From: Hydractinia symbiolongicarpus
Taxonomy: Eukaryota > Cnidaria > Hydrozoa > Anthoathecata > Hydractiniidae
Reading direction: 5' to 3'
Assembly (NCBI RefSeq): GCF_029227915.1
Contig: NC_079883.1
Location: forward strand, 14,198,001 to 14,262,000
DNA: 64,000 nt
Positions 1-11,765 of this stretch are shown here, in pieces. The first letter of the stretch is position 1. Every line of letters begins with the position of its first letter. A program made the position numbers and the translations under genes. The notes below the pieces were generated by a model. The model ran no database searches. It was not told the origin of the DNA and saw nothing but the letters and a program-made list of their open reading frames with translations.

Positions 1-77
1 AGATTAACAATGGTAGCAGAGGATGGTTTCACTCTTATGATTAAGTAAATGCTGAAAAAAATTATTGAAGACACAAA

Positions 78-404
78 ATGTACACACAATCGGCAATATT
101 CTGGGCTTTAAGTGCAAGGAATTCTTTATCAAACAACAAGGGATTCTCACCAAATCAACTTGTTTATGGTAAAAATCACAACTATCCCTGCATCCTCACA
201 GATCATTTGCCAGCTATGAATGACACAGTTTCAAGTAAAACCGTGGCCCATAACCTTGCTGTAATGCATGCATCACAAAGAGCCTTTATAGCAGCAGAGT
301 CTTCTGAGCGTATACGAAGAGCATTGAGGCATATTGTTCAGTGTTACAATGATGAGCGATATATCAATGGAGATAGAGTTTTCTATAAGAGAAAAGACAG
401 TTAA
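78..404 (+). pseudogene. Integrase C-terminal fragment of the copia-type element
   Basis: This 108-codon open segment resembles the part of copia integrase downstream of the catalytic core. It has a Trp-Ala-Leu-rich helix, a 'SPNQLVYGKN' motif, then a basic 'RIRRALRH' stretch and 'GDRVFYKRK'. The catalytic D,D(35)E residues would lie upstream and are not seen here. An in-frame stop follows 'KRKDS', although the next codons (KWHGPGTV-like) look like the natural continuation. It is a decayed copy, not a host gene. Confidence 0.7.
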
Positions 405-1484
405 AAATGGCATGGACCAGGCACTGTAATTGGACAGGAGAATAAACAAGTCCTTGTAAAACACCATGTTATGTTAGTTATGTTAGAGTACACATGTGTC
501 GCTTGCAGAAGATTGACCAAGACCAATTTGGTGAATGTGTTGATGCAGATGATTTTGACAGTAATAATACAGAAGACCCAGAAAATGAGAAAACAACAAA
601 ATAACAAACAACAAAAGAAACAACATCAGACAGTGCCTCAATGAATGAAACAACAACACACAAGATATCAACAAATGAAATCACAACCAATCGAAATGTT
701 AGCAATTCGTCAACAGTTTAAGGAATACCAAAGTTGAAGACAAAAATCATTTACAAGCTAACTCCCGACAGTGAATGGACAAGGGGATTAGTCCACAGCA
801 GAGCAGGAAAAGTAAACAAAAAAGGGAAAGAAGGCAGACAGTACGGTAACTGTTTAAATGTCCAAAATGAAGACACAGGTGAAATAAATTGGCCAGATTT
901 CAAAAGATGTGTGAGTGACTGGCAACCTGTTCTTGAGACAAACAAAACTGAAGAAGTACTATTATCGACTCAGATGAGGTCCTAAATGCAAAGTATAAAG
1001 AATTAGCCAATTGGGAGGACAACAAAGTTTTCTTCACCATAGAAGATAAGGGTTAATCTGTAATATCCACAACAAAGAATATGAAGGGATAAAAAAGAGT
1101 TAAACTCGTTTGGTCAGGTTTCGAAGAAGAAGAAGAGCTCAAAAATCTGACTAAGGACTCCCCAACTTTTTCAAAAGAAAGTCTTTGGTTTGTACTTACG
1201 ATGTTAGCAACCTAAGAATGGGAATGTCACACCTTAGATGTCAAGACAACATTTTTTCAAGGCAACCAGATTGATAGAGAGGTCATCATAAAGCCCCCAA
1301 AGGAAGCAAACACAACAGGTGTGTTTTGGAACTAAATAAAGTTGTACACGGCCTTGCTGATGCTTCAAGAGCTTGGTATATCTACGTGTGAAGGAAAAGC
1401 TAAATCAGCTTGGGGTTAAGAATGTGACAACTATCACATGAAGAACAATCAAACTTCCGGTGCATATGTGGGCAACTAAACTGG

Positions 1485-1922
1485 GTGTCATCTCAATCAA
1501 GGCCTGACATTTCATTTGATGTGTGCCAGCTAAGCACAAAACTAAACTATGCAGTAGTTGATAATGTCATGAGAGCCGATAAAGTGGTAAAGAAGTTGAA
1601 ATTGGATCCCAAAATTTCCTTGAAATTTTGGAAGCTTAAGCTTCCATTACAACTGATCTTATATTCTGATGCTTCATTTGGGAACCTTCAAGATGGCAGC
1701 TCTCAAAGTTGAATTTTTATTTTCCTGAAAGGTGTTGAAAATTTTATGGCACCTATCACATGGCAGTCTAAGATGATTAAGAGAGTTGCGCGTAGCACTC
1801 TTGCTGCTGAGACACTACCTCTTGTTAATGGTATTGATACATGGATATGGGTGAAGAATGTGATAAATGAAGTATTGAATACTAATCTAGAAGGCATCTT
1901 ATGTCATACAGATAACAAATCA
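1485..1922 (+). pseudogene. RNase H region of the copia-type element
   Basis: Two open stretches (1485-1712 and 1746 onward) carry the copia RNase H signature: 'SRPDISFDVCQLS', then 'LYSDASFGN', then 'ITWQSKMIKRVARSTLAAE' and 'CHTDNKSL'. A stop near 1710 separates them. From about 1925 the sequence no longer resembles the family; the remaining open frame to 2054 is low-complexity. Confidence 0.7.
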
Positions 1923-1925
1923 TTG

Positions 1926-3690
1926 TCAACGGTGCTCTTTCTAGCCATCTTTTTTAAAATAAATTTTGTATCATCTTCATACTCTGATCCAAATGAAAAA
2001 TTAACTGAAAGTTTTCTTCCAAAATTTTTAACATTGTCTTTAAAAACAACGTAAACTTTTACTTCAATTTCCAGACCTCCTTGTATTGGAGGGGACCCCT
2101 TCACTATCTAAACCCTGATCGTGACGTGACAACCATTAAAGTTGATCTTTGCTTGTCAACTTCAAAACCAGAACATGCGAAACTCGTGAAAAGCATTTCC
2201 AAAATAAGAAAGGTTGTAACATTATCACTGCTAGTTGGAGACTGCTGGGATAACAGAAACATTAAAAAGCGCCAGAGAAGCAAATGGCCAGATCAACATA
2301 GACCCATTTTTGTAAAATTACAAGTTCACCCTATACGAAAAAAGTTACTGCTAAATTTTTTTCCTCTTATTTCTCAAATTCGCTTTAATTAAATGCGTTT
2401 TAAAAAAGAACCTTGCTCAACCACGTTAAATAAATGCCTTTTTCAAAATAATTGTATTGAACCGAATTAATTTCATGACCGTTAACTTAATTCGCGTTAA
2501 TTTCTTGACTTTTTAATTTCATGGAATAGGGTAGTAGATTGTAATAGAAACCAGGTTTCAAGAGGATACACTGCTAGACCTTTCCGAATGTTTACATTTT
2601 CTGCAGTAAGCCCTTCGGCTTTAACAATTGTGTGGCAGGCAAAATGATGCGGGTACTAGGTGAAGTGAGGTCCTTTTTATTCTGTTTTCGCAGAAAAAAA
2701 TGGGCTGAAAAAGATCTTCTTCAAGCTTCCCCATCTTTCTGCCTGCTACGCAGTTAGAGCCAGAAGAGCTTATCACGGAAAATGTAAACAATCAAAAAGG
2801 TCTATACAATACAACAATAAAATATCTCAATTTAACAAACTAATTTCTGGTCCTAGCCAGTTTCGTCATGGCTTTGTTTAATTCCCGCTTGGTTCCTGGT
2901 TAGTTCTGCTTGGTTTATATTTATAGAAAATGCTATATCCAGACTTTCTAATTCAAAATTTCCCATGTCTGCCTGTCTGCTTTATTAACATGTCAGCATT
3001 CACTTTGACGGTTGCCAAATGACAGTCACTGACTCAAGAAGAAAACTCATAAAAAGTCAGGCACGGTTGAAGTAGAAAAAAAGAGTCAAACAAGCTGGAA
3101 GTTTTTAAGAGATCGAGATGTAAAAAAAAGGAAATTATATTTCAAAAATAAAAATTACCTTCAGTGAAATGCGTTGATCTTCATTCTTTCGGTTTATTCA
3201 CATGACAAGCCTTCATTTCTAAGAATTATGCATCCGATTGAATCGGTTATTTCCCCGGGAAATCCCTACAGCTAAAAAGGGTGAGAAAGGGCGTTGAAAG
3301 GGTGTAGAAAGGGCGTCTTATTAAAACTTTCATAGCTTATTAAATAGGAAAAATGAAAGCAAGGCGGTAAAAAAATGATGCGAAATCTCCCACTTTGTAT
3401 AAAAGTATATACTTTTAATATTATGCCCACATAATTCAATTTTTCTAAAAAAGTTTAAAAACTTTTTGGACTTGCTATTTTTAATGTTTTAATTTAGGCC
3501 CACGTGGTTGCCAAGGAACGCCCTAAAAGCAGGGCGTTTTTTAAATGAGTAGATACGCCAAAACTAACGCGATTTTTGGAATCTATGAGAAATTTTAGAA
3601 AAATATAAATTTAAAATTTTAGATTAGTTTATAAGTTTATTTATAAGATTATATTATAAGAGTATTTAATAATATGTTTCAGAAGATACA
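1926..3690. other. Non-coding stretch after the copia remnant
   Basis: A 103-codon open frame (2081-2392, +) is present but I recognise nothing in it. The rest is AT-rich with many stops. Around 3240-3320 and 3500-3540 there are G-rich 'AAAGGGCGT' repeats. I see no gene. Confidence 0.4.
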
Positions 3691-4160
3691 ACATAAATAT
3701 CCATCCAGATTTTCAATTAACAGTTTTTTTAACCTAGGATTAATTATACAATTACAAAGTTCTCTATAACTAGCAGAGGACCTAAATTGTGGAATACATT
3801 TCTTGGTAACGACATGAAAACTATTACATCACTTAACGAATTCAAACATAAACTAAAACATAAACTATTGACTACTGACAATCCATATTTATTTTAAAAC
3901 ACACGACAGTTACAACGTACGCCACATATAACACAACTCCTCATCATCTTCAATGCTAACCTTTTTTATAGATTAGGGGCTTGGTGATAAGCCCTTCTTC
4001 TCGCTCCTGCCATTTTTTACCTCTTTAGCTAATATTTTTAGCATATGCAATCCTATCTTTAGATTATACGATATAATAGCTTAAGATTTGTATTTTATTC
4101 TTACGGAAAACTGTAAATTCTACAACGGCAAAAAAAAAAATAAAGTGAAAAAAAAAAAGA
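3690..4160 (+). mobile_element. 3' end of a LINE (non-LTR) retrotransposon with poly-A tail
   Basis: The open frame 3733-3897 encodes 54 residues ending in a stop. They match the usual C-terminal tail of LINE reverse transcriptases: a 'RGPKLWNTF' motif, then a 'SLNEFKHKLK' helix and a short end. About 230 bp of untranslated sequence follows, including a small hairpin (GGGGCTTGGTGATAAGCCC). The element closes in an A-rich tail (4128-4158) made of two A-runs around 'TAAAGTG'. A stop lies just upstream of the frame, so this is a 5'-truncated or decayed copy. The clade cannot be decided from so short a piece. Confidence 0.7.
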
Positions 4161-4960
4161 TTAATTATAATTAGTGACGACGCCAAATATATCACCTTTA
4201 AAAAATCTTTGACGTTTTTTGTAGGGCGTAAAACCTGAACTTTTTTATGGGGCTACTTTTCTAAATTTGATTAAATTCAGTTTTATTATGGATTTAGAAT
4301 CTAGTATCTGTTTATTTTCGTAGTACACTAACGAAAACTAATTGTAAGACTTCATAGTAAGAAGTATGGTAAGAATTTCATTTTATAAGGACTTTACTAG
4401 AAGGTTAAAACTTTAATCGCGATTTTCTCGATTTCAAAAAGATAAGGGAATAACCCTCATCTTTTTTAAAAAATGCAGCGTTCGAAATTGTCAAGTTTGG
4501 TCCAAGTGATGCTTTATAGAATATAACGATAACATACCGCTTATTTACACCCGCACGCTTAATATTTATACCTTCAATTTTTAAATTTTTTAGTCCGAAT
4601 TTAAAAAGAAACGGAGTACAGTTGACTCTCTCTATCTCGACTACCCTCTATCTCGAACATCTCTCTATCTCGAACCAAAGTCTCGGTCCCTTGGACATTT
4701 GTGTAGGCTCTAAGCTATTTTCCTCTCTTTATCTCGAACCTCTCTATCTCGAATACCTCTCTATCTCGAACCAAAATCTCGGTCCCGTCTGACTGTTTCT
4801 CTCTCTATCTCGAACTTTTCCGGATTTAAGAACCTATTTACACTAAAAATCGAATTAAAATGTTCCATTTTCGAACGAAAATGTTTGACGTTCGAATTCT
4901 AAAGTCACTCACAAAACATTGTTTACAGTGTTTTGAACCAGAAACCTTCTTGAGGTGAAG

Positions 4961-5116
4961 ATGTCGGCTTTAAAAAGAAAACTCAATAACGTTTCTTTAA
5001 TTCAAAAATGTCAAATAATTCGGGAAATCGAGAAAGGAATGTCAAACAAGGAGGCAGCAGAAAAATACGGGATCCCCAAAAATACAATTTCAACTTGGAT
5101 GAAAAAAAAAACATAA
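4961..5116 (+). pseudogene. Pogo transposase N-terminal helix-turn-helix fragment
   Basis: ATG at 4961 opens 51 codons with the psq/CENP-B-N type DNA-binding helix-turn-helix: 'KCQIIREIEKG', the turn, then 'KEAAEKYGIPKNTISTW'. TAA at 5114 ends it. Intact pogo proteins continue into a second DNA-binding helix bundle and a DDE domain, both missing here. It could still make a tiny DNA-binding peptide, but nothing shows that it does. Confidence 0.75.
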
Positions 5117-5301
5117 CATATAGTTGTCGAAAAACCATCAAGATCAAAAGTCGAGTGTAGTATTGATCTTTTGAAAGATCTAGCAATGTGTTGCGAAAAA
5201 GGCAATGAAATGCAAATGCTTATCTCCAAATTCGAAAAATGTATAATGAAGACAGAGTGGCATCACTTAAACAAAAAGACATAACCGATTTCTTAAAATG
5301 A
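5117..5301 (+). pseudogene. Pogo transposase C-terminal fragment with PIP-like tail
   Basis: In the frame of the upstream helix-turn-helix, after its stop, comes 'SIDLLKDLAMCCEKGNEMQ', typical of the pogo/Tigger C-terminus. A frame slip near 5225 then leads into 'RKMYNEDRVASLKQKDITD' and 'FLK' before TGA at 5299-5301. The last residues fit a PCNA-interacting box (Q-x-x-I-x-x-F), known at the end of Drosophila pogo transposase, except that the second aromatic is Leu. Confidence 0.65.
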
Positions 5302-5530
5302 AGCTGTAAATTTATTTTATGTATTTATTTTAAAAGAAGTCTTGTGCATTGAATATTAACATTTTAACATCTCTCATTGACCTCTATCAACTCCCGATAC
5401 ACTGAAGGTTAAAAATACGTTTTTTACGAAAAAATCCAATTTTTGTCAATTTTTCTCTATCTCGAACTTTCTCTATCTCGAACAAATTTTCTGGTCCCTT
5501 GCGAGTTCGAGATAGAGAGAGTCAACTGTA

Positions 5531-8500
5531 GTCTAAATAGCGTCACAATTCTTCATATGGTTTTTTGGGGTATATTTTTAAAGGGAAAATATGCACTTCC
5601 TTCGCCCACCTGTGTTATTATAAGACATGGTATATCTTTGGCATAACTTATCCAAAATTTAAAAGTAATAACATTTTGAAAAAGCCCGTCTATTTCTACG
5701 TATATTCTTGTCTTAATTTTTTAGCGTTTGTGAACCCCCAAGTTTTTCCAACCAAAACTTTAGGCAAATACTTACCAGATTACCGCTACTAATGATAGAA
5801 TCAATAGTGATTGCAAACGGAAGAATTTCTTTTTGATTTTAACCGCCGTGAAATGGCGTTCGTTTCATCATCCAAAACTATATTATCATCATCTTTGTCG
5901 ATATCATTGAAGTCAGAGATATCAGAAGGGTTTATCTTGGGTTCGTTGTTGGACTCCATCTTCCCTGTTTTAGACGCGGTTAAGTCTTCGCATGCTGATA
6001 TTCTTAAAGACAGTTTGGTCACCTAGCATGGTATTGTTACGACATCTGAATGCTACAGTTTTATGTATATTTATATTGCCCTTTCTTTGTCAAAGAAAAT
6101 TGAAAACCACGTTCCTTTTTACTCGAATAAGCGCCCCTGCAAGTTAGAGTTCCTCCTTCCTTTTTATGGGAATAAAGCTAAGATAACACTATTAAAATAA
6201 GCTCATAGGCTTAATTTATAATGTTTCTTTTTTATCTCCATGTTTTTATTTTGTGTTTACAGAGAAACTTTTAATTTTTAAATTCCATTGTTTACTAATC
6301 TTTTAAATTTTTCTTTTTTTCCTCTATGCACGTAAAACTTTATTTTGCTCTCTATTTTTAGCATATTTAATAAGCTTCTCCTTCGAAAAACCGTCCCTCG
6401 TCACAGTTCCCAAAAATTATATGAACGCCACAGGCGCTTACCCGAATAAATACGGTAATCATGAGGGATGGGGAAACAGATTACCCTGTTTGGTAATATT
6501 TTGTATCTAAAGTCGGGGACAAACCATGATGTGGGATGAAATGTAGAACTGGTGTGAGTCACTTCAAAATTTTAAAAAAAATTGAAATTTTAAAAAAAGA
6601 AGAAAAAAATCGTGTTGGACGATGTTGGATGAAGTTTGATCGCCGTCAAACATTTTATCTAACATTTTCGGCAAGATCAAAGGAATTCTTTATCTGAGTT
6701 GCGTGAATTTTCATGTTGGATTGGTTTGGTGGTACTTTTTATCAATTTATCCACCAAAGCCTTACAACACCCTTATTATATAGGATACTGCATTCAAAGA
6801 AATTCTGAACTGAAAGTGAAGTGGTTGAAACGATTTTCATGTCGTAAGAAAATGAAGAGTAAGGGCGAGTCTTTCTTCTGCCATAATTTGTCTGTGGCCA
6901 CCACAGATGCTCATCTGGCCCGGTGAAACATTTCCCTAAATTTCAATCTTCAATTTTTTAATGATATTAATAAAATATTCATTTTGTTCCATCCTCTTTA
7001 TTCACTCTCTTGTTTTCCACGGGTTGGTTTTTCATCGTCTGAATCGACGAGTTCGTTCAGTAAAATAAGCAGCATTGCAGAATTCCTTCCGTCCGCCATT
7101 TTGTTTTTCAGGAATGAATGAACTTTTTATCGTTCGAAAACTCTCTTTCTCAAATCATCTTACACACTCTTTAAATATCAGAAAACACCATAAAACAAGG
7201 TCGGAGTTTAAAAAGTCCTTGTTGACTTATTCTTTGCACCGTTCTTGAAGTAACAAGCAGCTTGCGTCTGGCTTTTTTATGAAGTCACTTGTGAAGTTAG
7301 TCCATTTTTAAGACTGGTAGTTATTGTAGTAAAAAAAGAAAAAATAGCATTGAAGTTATTGGAAATTTATGTAAATATTTGAACCATTTGTAAAAATAAA
7401 ATGAAATGTCAAAGATTGAAGAAAATCTCATCCTCATCCCGAGAGTGAGTTACCTGATGTCAAACGTTCACTTGAATAAACTACACTTTTTTTGGGCCAT
7501 AGTTTATCGGAAGTAGTGTACATTCAAATATTTAACAAAAATTTACGCATTTTTACGGCCTGGTTTGGGGTTTAAAAATTGGTTCCATTTGTATACCGTT
7601 TAAAAAGCTAAATTTGACATTTTCTTACATTTTTTGTTTAGTTAAAAACATGATAAGTACTAATTTAGCAATAAATTCCGTATCTATGTTTAGAAAAAAC
7701 AAAAACTTACAAAACATTCTTAAAATTTATTGTTTTCTTCTTCTCTATTGTTCTACATAATGGACATATTATTACAACGTGAAGTCCCAGCCTGATATTC
7801 CTAGCTATTCTTATAACCAAAAAAGTGTGTATTTAAAATTTGAAATTCTATTAAACTAAACTGGTCACGTTTTGTTAGACTGCAAATTTAAACCTAGCTT
7901 TTTTGTCTGTAAATGACACTAACACTTATCCACGGCTCAAAGCTGGAAAAAGGCGGGGAAAACTTACATTACTAAAGCTCGCAAAAAGAGCGAGTGACTT
8001 TTTCTACCTAACAAGCATTGAAAACCCTGCCAAAAAAAACAAAGTAGATTTATTTCAGTCAGACAAGGTCTAACGATTTGTGAAAATAGGATTTAATGCT
8101 AATTACCTGAAATAGTATTTGAATAGTTATGAGAACAATCTTTTTTTAACAATTTACAATTTACTCTTTAGTCTTTATACATCTGAGTCGACACATGAGT
8201 CGATAATTTCTATAATTTTTAAATAACGTAAAATTTACAGATCTCAGATTAATTTTTTAATTCTATTCTCAAATCCATACACGGTGTAGATGCCTATTGC
8301 ACCTTTACGACCACAATAACTACTTCCTAACTCGTTCAAACATCACAAAATTAAAACGCCGCGATCTATTGTTGAACGACTGCAGAGTTTAAGAAAAAAC
8401 TCCGTTTGTAACAAAAAAAGACAGTATGTGAAAAAGGCATTTCAAGCGTAAAAATCGCATAGCTCATAATAACGCTAATAAAATTGTCCGGAGTCTGTGT

Positions 8501-10865
8501 TTAGTTCCACAGTCCACCTTTTCTCTTTTTTTAAATCGATATGGGAAGAACGCCTTCCAGTATAAAAAAAGAAAGGAAAGGCACCGGAAACGAGGTTGTG
8601 TGTCGTTATCAACCTAATTGCATATCGACGTTATCTCTTCACGGTTCGAGCAGCAAACCACTGGGCTTCTTTCTCGATTTAAACACATTACACAACAAAC
8701 AAAAATGGATTCAAATTTTTCTGGATTGAATTTCTGATGCGTGTTCTGAAAGCAAATCTTGTTTGCTAAACTTATTAACAAAACAGAACTCTCTGGAAGT
8801 TGTCAAATTTGCTGAGTCATTTTTTACCAGTAATTTTACTGTATAATTGATGTCATTCTGATGTAATAAGTGGTTTCAGTGTAATTCTTGAATGAATTAA
8901 AATTCCATCAATCGTTTTTGTAAAAAATTATGCCATAATTAACATAAATTAACAGACAAGGTATATAAGTCCGCTCAAGTATAACTATTCTTTCTAAGAA
9001 AAAAGAGAAAAATAGAAGAAGGTGTTTAATAGCTTGTATCAATTGCACATTATACGATACGATACGATACGATACGCATGGCTCCGTCTCCTTATTGGAC
9101 AAACACATTAACTGATGAACTATTCATTGACGGTATGATAATATTCTACTCTGCTATTAGTGCCCTCTTCTCTAGGTATTTTGTTTCTTTGATATGTCAG
9201 TCCCAAAAGTCAATTGAATAAAATATTTTTTATCTCCTCCACTATCTAAGAAAGGACTGTGAAAGAAAGCGGCATGCTGGTACTATATTTCTGATGTTGA
9301 TAGTCTAATCAAACCATTCTTTAATAACATTCATCACTAGTTCTTCAAATATCTGCCTAATTTTCTCTTATAAGAAGACGATCTATTTTTAAGCAGTCTG
9401 AGGAGCCTCCTAGAGACACGTTTGCTTTGTTTGTTGTTATCATGATACCAAAGGAGACAAATCTGTTTGCTAATCCTCTAGCGTTTGTGTCAGAAATTTT
9501 TTCCGATCTGGGTAGGCGGAATATAGTGACATTTAAAGTTGTTGTTTGGAACTCTTCTAAGTGTATGTAATGTTTCCTTTTCTCCACGAAGTAAATCTGG
9601 ATAAGTTCTAAAACACTTTCTTCTTGCTTGCTTCCTTAATTTTTAATATTTTAGTTGACTTCGATGCCAAGAAATCTGAGGTCAAAGGTGTGTTTTACTT
9701 TATCTTACTATAAACAATTAATTATAGATTTAATTTTTGTCATTTTATTATAACATTACTTCTTAATGCAATGCTAGCCAAGTTATTAAAAACAGCTTAT
9801 CGAGGTTGCGTTATAAACACGTTAGTCGACGGAATAGTCACCGCAAACCAAAAAATAACAGTTAAATGTGTCTGTCTGTTTCTTATGCCTAAGTTACTGG
9901 TGGGTTGGTAGCGCGTGGATGAAGGATAAAAACAGAGCTTCCTTTCTAGAGAGATATTTGAGGAAGTCGAAACTTGTTTTTGTTGTTTCACATATGGAGG
10001 TGTGTCCATCTATCTGGTTTCTTCTCTCGCCCACATGATTGATTGGAGATACTTCTTTCTTTGACATTTTCCATTGAAAATATTTCCTCTTATCTGTGCA
10101 GAGTCTGACTCCGTTAAAATCCTTAGTTGAAAGTTATTACATATGCTACTTACCAGACCCGCCCATTGGAGGAGAAGATATTTCCTGTTTTGATTGGTTT
10201 GTTAGAATTATATGAAACAAATTTCTAACTTCGACCCAAACCGCTAAAGTTTGAAAAACGCAAAAAGACTCTAGTAACAAGTTGCAAAATAATCTTGAGC
10301 CATTTTTTAACGTGACCTTTAGGCCAACTAATCATAATTATTTGGACTGTTTGTTAAAAATCTTAGTGGATTTTCAATCCTGTAACTAAAGCTTTTATAT
10401 GCATCGAGAAAAAAAATAAAACCTAGACCTTAGCCCTGGGAGGATAGCAATGTGTCTTAAGTTAATTTGAATATAAGTTCTTGCAAATGATATTTGTTTT
10501 TGATCTGTTATCTGAAAAAATTTAGAGTTTATGTAAAATGTAAAAAGGTCTAAAATGTCTAGAAATGGTGAGTAGACGTACTTTAATGCTTTCTCTTTTT
10601 AACGAGTTTAATATGATTAGTAATCTACATTTTCTGTCTCCATCTTGGATTACTATTTAACTTGGAGGAAAAATTTTGCTTTGGCGTGCAAAGGGTTTTT
10701 AAAGCAAATTAACGGCGTACGTGAGACAATTTAATTTTATTAGGTTAGTTAGGCCATTTAATGGCGGTTTAACTAGTTCATCTTTGGCAATAAACGTATC
10801 TTGGTTTACCTTTGCATCATCATATAGCGAAGTGGACTTTTTAATCCTCCAAGAATTTTCCTAAA
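5531..10865. other. Long intergenic region, no convincing gene
   Basis: AT-rich and stop-dense apart from short open frames. Fragments near 6122-6190 and 6430 resemble the ends of the 'AAGCGCCC' repeat at 38282. Around 7785-7830 is a piece related to the repeat at 46247. A GATAC pentanucleotide microsatellite runs over about 9053-9077. At 9357-9587 both strands are open: a 76-codon minus frame, and a plus frame of about 65 codons without an ATG near its start. I cannot assign either to a family. Confidence 0.5.
5801..5959 (-). CDS. Possible coding exon, unrecognised
   Basis: From ATG at 5959 the minus strand reads 52 codons of acidic, Asp/Ser-rich sequence (for example 'SDISDFNDIDKDDDN') ending at TGA. 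The frame is open further upstream to about 6022, just after a TAG that could be a splice acceptor. A consensus donor (CTG|GTAAGT) lies at 5775 downstream, but in another frame. The plus strand is also open here. It may be a chance open frame or one exon of an undetected gene. Confidence 0.2.
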   Translation of the reverse strand: MESNNEPKINPSDISDFNDIDKDDDNIVLDDETNAISRRLKSKRNSSVCNHY

Positions 10866-10955
10866 CTTCGTTCCCAGGGCTTGTTAGGTATTACAGTATT
10901 TTGACGGAACGATTTCCTCCTGATCCAAAAAAGCCTAACGAACCCTGGGGATGAG
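10866..10955. repeat. Fold-back repeat, family 1
   Basis: The left end CTTCGTTCCCAGGGC and the right end ACCCTGGGGATGAG are near-complementary and enclose about 60 bp of unrelated AT-rich loop. This is the first clear copy of a family whose ends are variants of ACCTCGTCCCCAGGGC and GCGCTGGGAACGAGGTT. It occurs about fifteen times in the window, mostly between genes and in introns. It looks like a miniature inverted-repeat element; no protein is encoded. Confidence 0.6.
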
Positions 10956-11484
10956 TTTAATTTTTCTCCGTAATCAATTAGCGATTTCTTTTTGCGGATA
11001 GGAAAATACCTTTTCTAAATTTACAATTTGCGATATATTGGTTTTTTATGGTTTGTCTGCTTTCAATACCGTTATTATATATGCATTCGTCAGCAAGAAC
11101 TGTTTTAAATTAGATCTAAAGGGATAGAAAGTGACTTCTCGCTTTTGTTGAATTTAGGAGAGGGGAGGATGCTGAAGCGTTTTTGATGTCTTGAATTTCT
11201 GTTTAGACAAATGCACGATTAAAATCTTGTTCTAATTAAGCGCCGAACGATTATTTTGCTTAGAAATGCAAAAAGCTTAGCATCCTAGTACGTTTCGTCA
11301 TAGCAATAAATTCTATTTGACGACTTCTAATTACTAATTAGTCAGCTATTTACCATATATGGTAATAACGAAGGTGTTCTGAAGGTAGTTGTTCAACGTC
11401 ATAACAATGCGAGAAATGTTTAAAATCTTAACTACTTTCTTACGTCGCGACACGAACAAGGTGAGACGCTGAGGTAACCCTTCA

Positions 11485-11571
11485 TTCATATTTTCTTCTA
11501 TCGCCTATTTTTTGTTTGTTTGTTCATATTTTCTTCTATCGCCTATTTTTTGTTTGTTTGTTCATATTTTG
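11485..11571. repeat. 38-bp tandem duplication
   Basis: Two identical 38-bp units beginning TTCATATTTTCTTCTATC (11485-11522 and 11523-11560) are followed by a partial third (11561-11571). Their identity suggests a recent local duplication. Confidence 0.85.
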
Positions 11572-11680
11572 TTATTTGTCGCACTTAGCTGCAGTTGATA
11601 AAAATAAATGTGTTAAAGATTACTCAATCTAGTACACAGGCTTCTTTCTTTACTCAAGTAAGTCAATAGGTAAACTGCAG

Positions 11681-11765
11681 CTTCGTCCCCAGGGCTGGTT
11701 AGGTTTTGTTGCATTGGAAAATCAAAATATTTCAAAAACCAACAAGCTCTGGGTACGAGGTTGGG
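11681..11765. repeat. Fold-back repeat, family 1
   Basis: Ends CTTCGTCCCCAGGGCTGGTT and AACAAGCTCTGGGTACGAGG pair over about 18 bp around a loop of roughly 45 bp. Confidence 0.6.

Larger units (their letters stand above)
1..1925 (+). mobile_element. Degenerate Ty1/copia-type LTR retrotransposon (pol remnant)
   Basis: Pieces of a copia-type pol lie in order. An integrase-like segment at 78-404 contains 'GFSPNQLVYG' and 'SERIRRALRH'. It is followed by a linker region to about 985, reverse-transcriptase-like text around 1000-1400 (including 'LDVKTTFFQG'-like and 'VVHGLADASRAWY'-like strings in shifting frames), and an RNase H region at 1485-1920 ('RPDISFDVC', 'SDASFG', 'RSTLAAETL'). Integrase upstream of reverse transcriptase is the copia order. 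Stops and frameshifts interrupt it throughout, and the similarity ends near 1925, before the usual end of RNase H. The 5' part (gag, protease) lies outside the window or is lost, and I see no LTR. It is non-functional as it stands. Confidence 0.8.
4619..5528 (+). mobile_element. Internally deleted pogo/Tigger-type DNA transposon
   Basis: The ends are a perfect 22-bp inverted repeat beginning CAGTTGACTCTC. It is flanked on both sides by TA (4617-4618 and 5529-5530), the target-site duplication of the Tc1/mariner superfamily. Many subterminal copies of TCTCTATCTCGAAC lie at 4636-4815 and 5453-5480. Inside are a 51-codon helix-turn-helix start and, about 90 codons later, the C-terminal end of a pogo-type transposase, with no DDE catalytic domain between them. 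At 910 bp it is a deletion derivative that could only move with a transposase supplied elsewhere. Confidence 0.88.
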
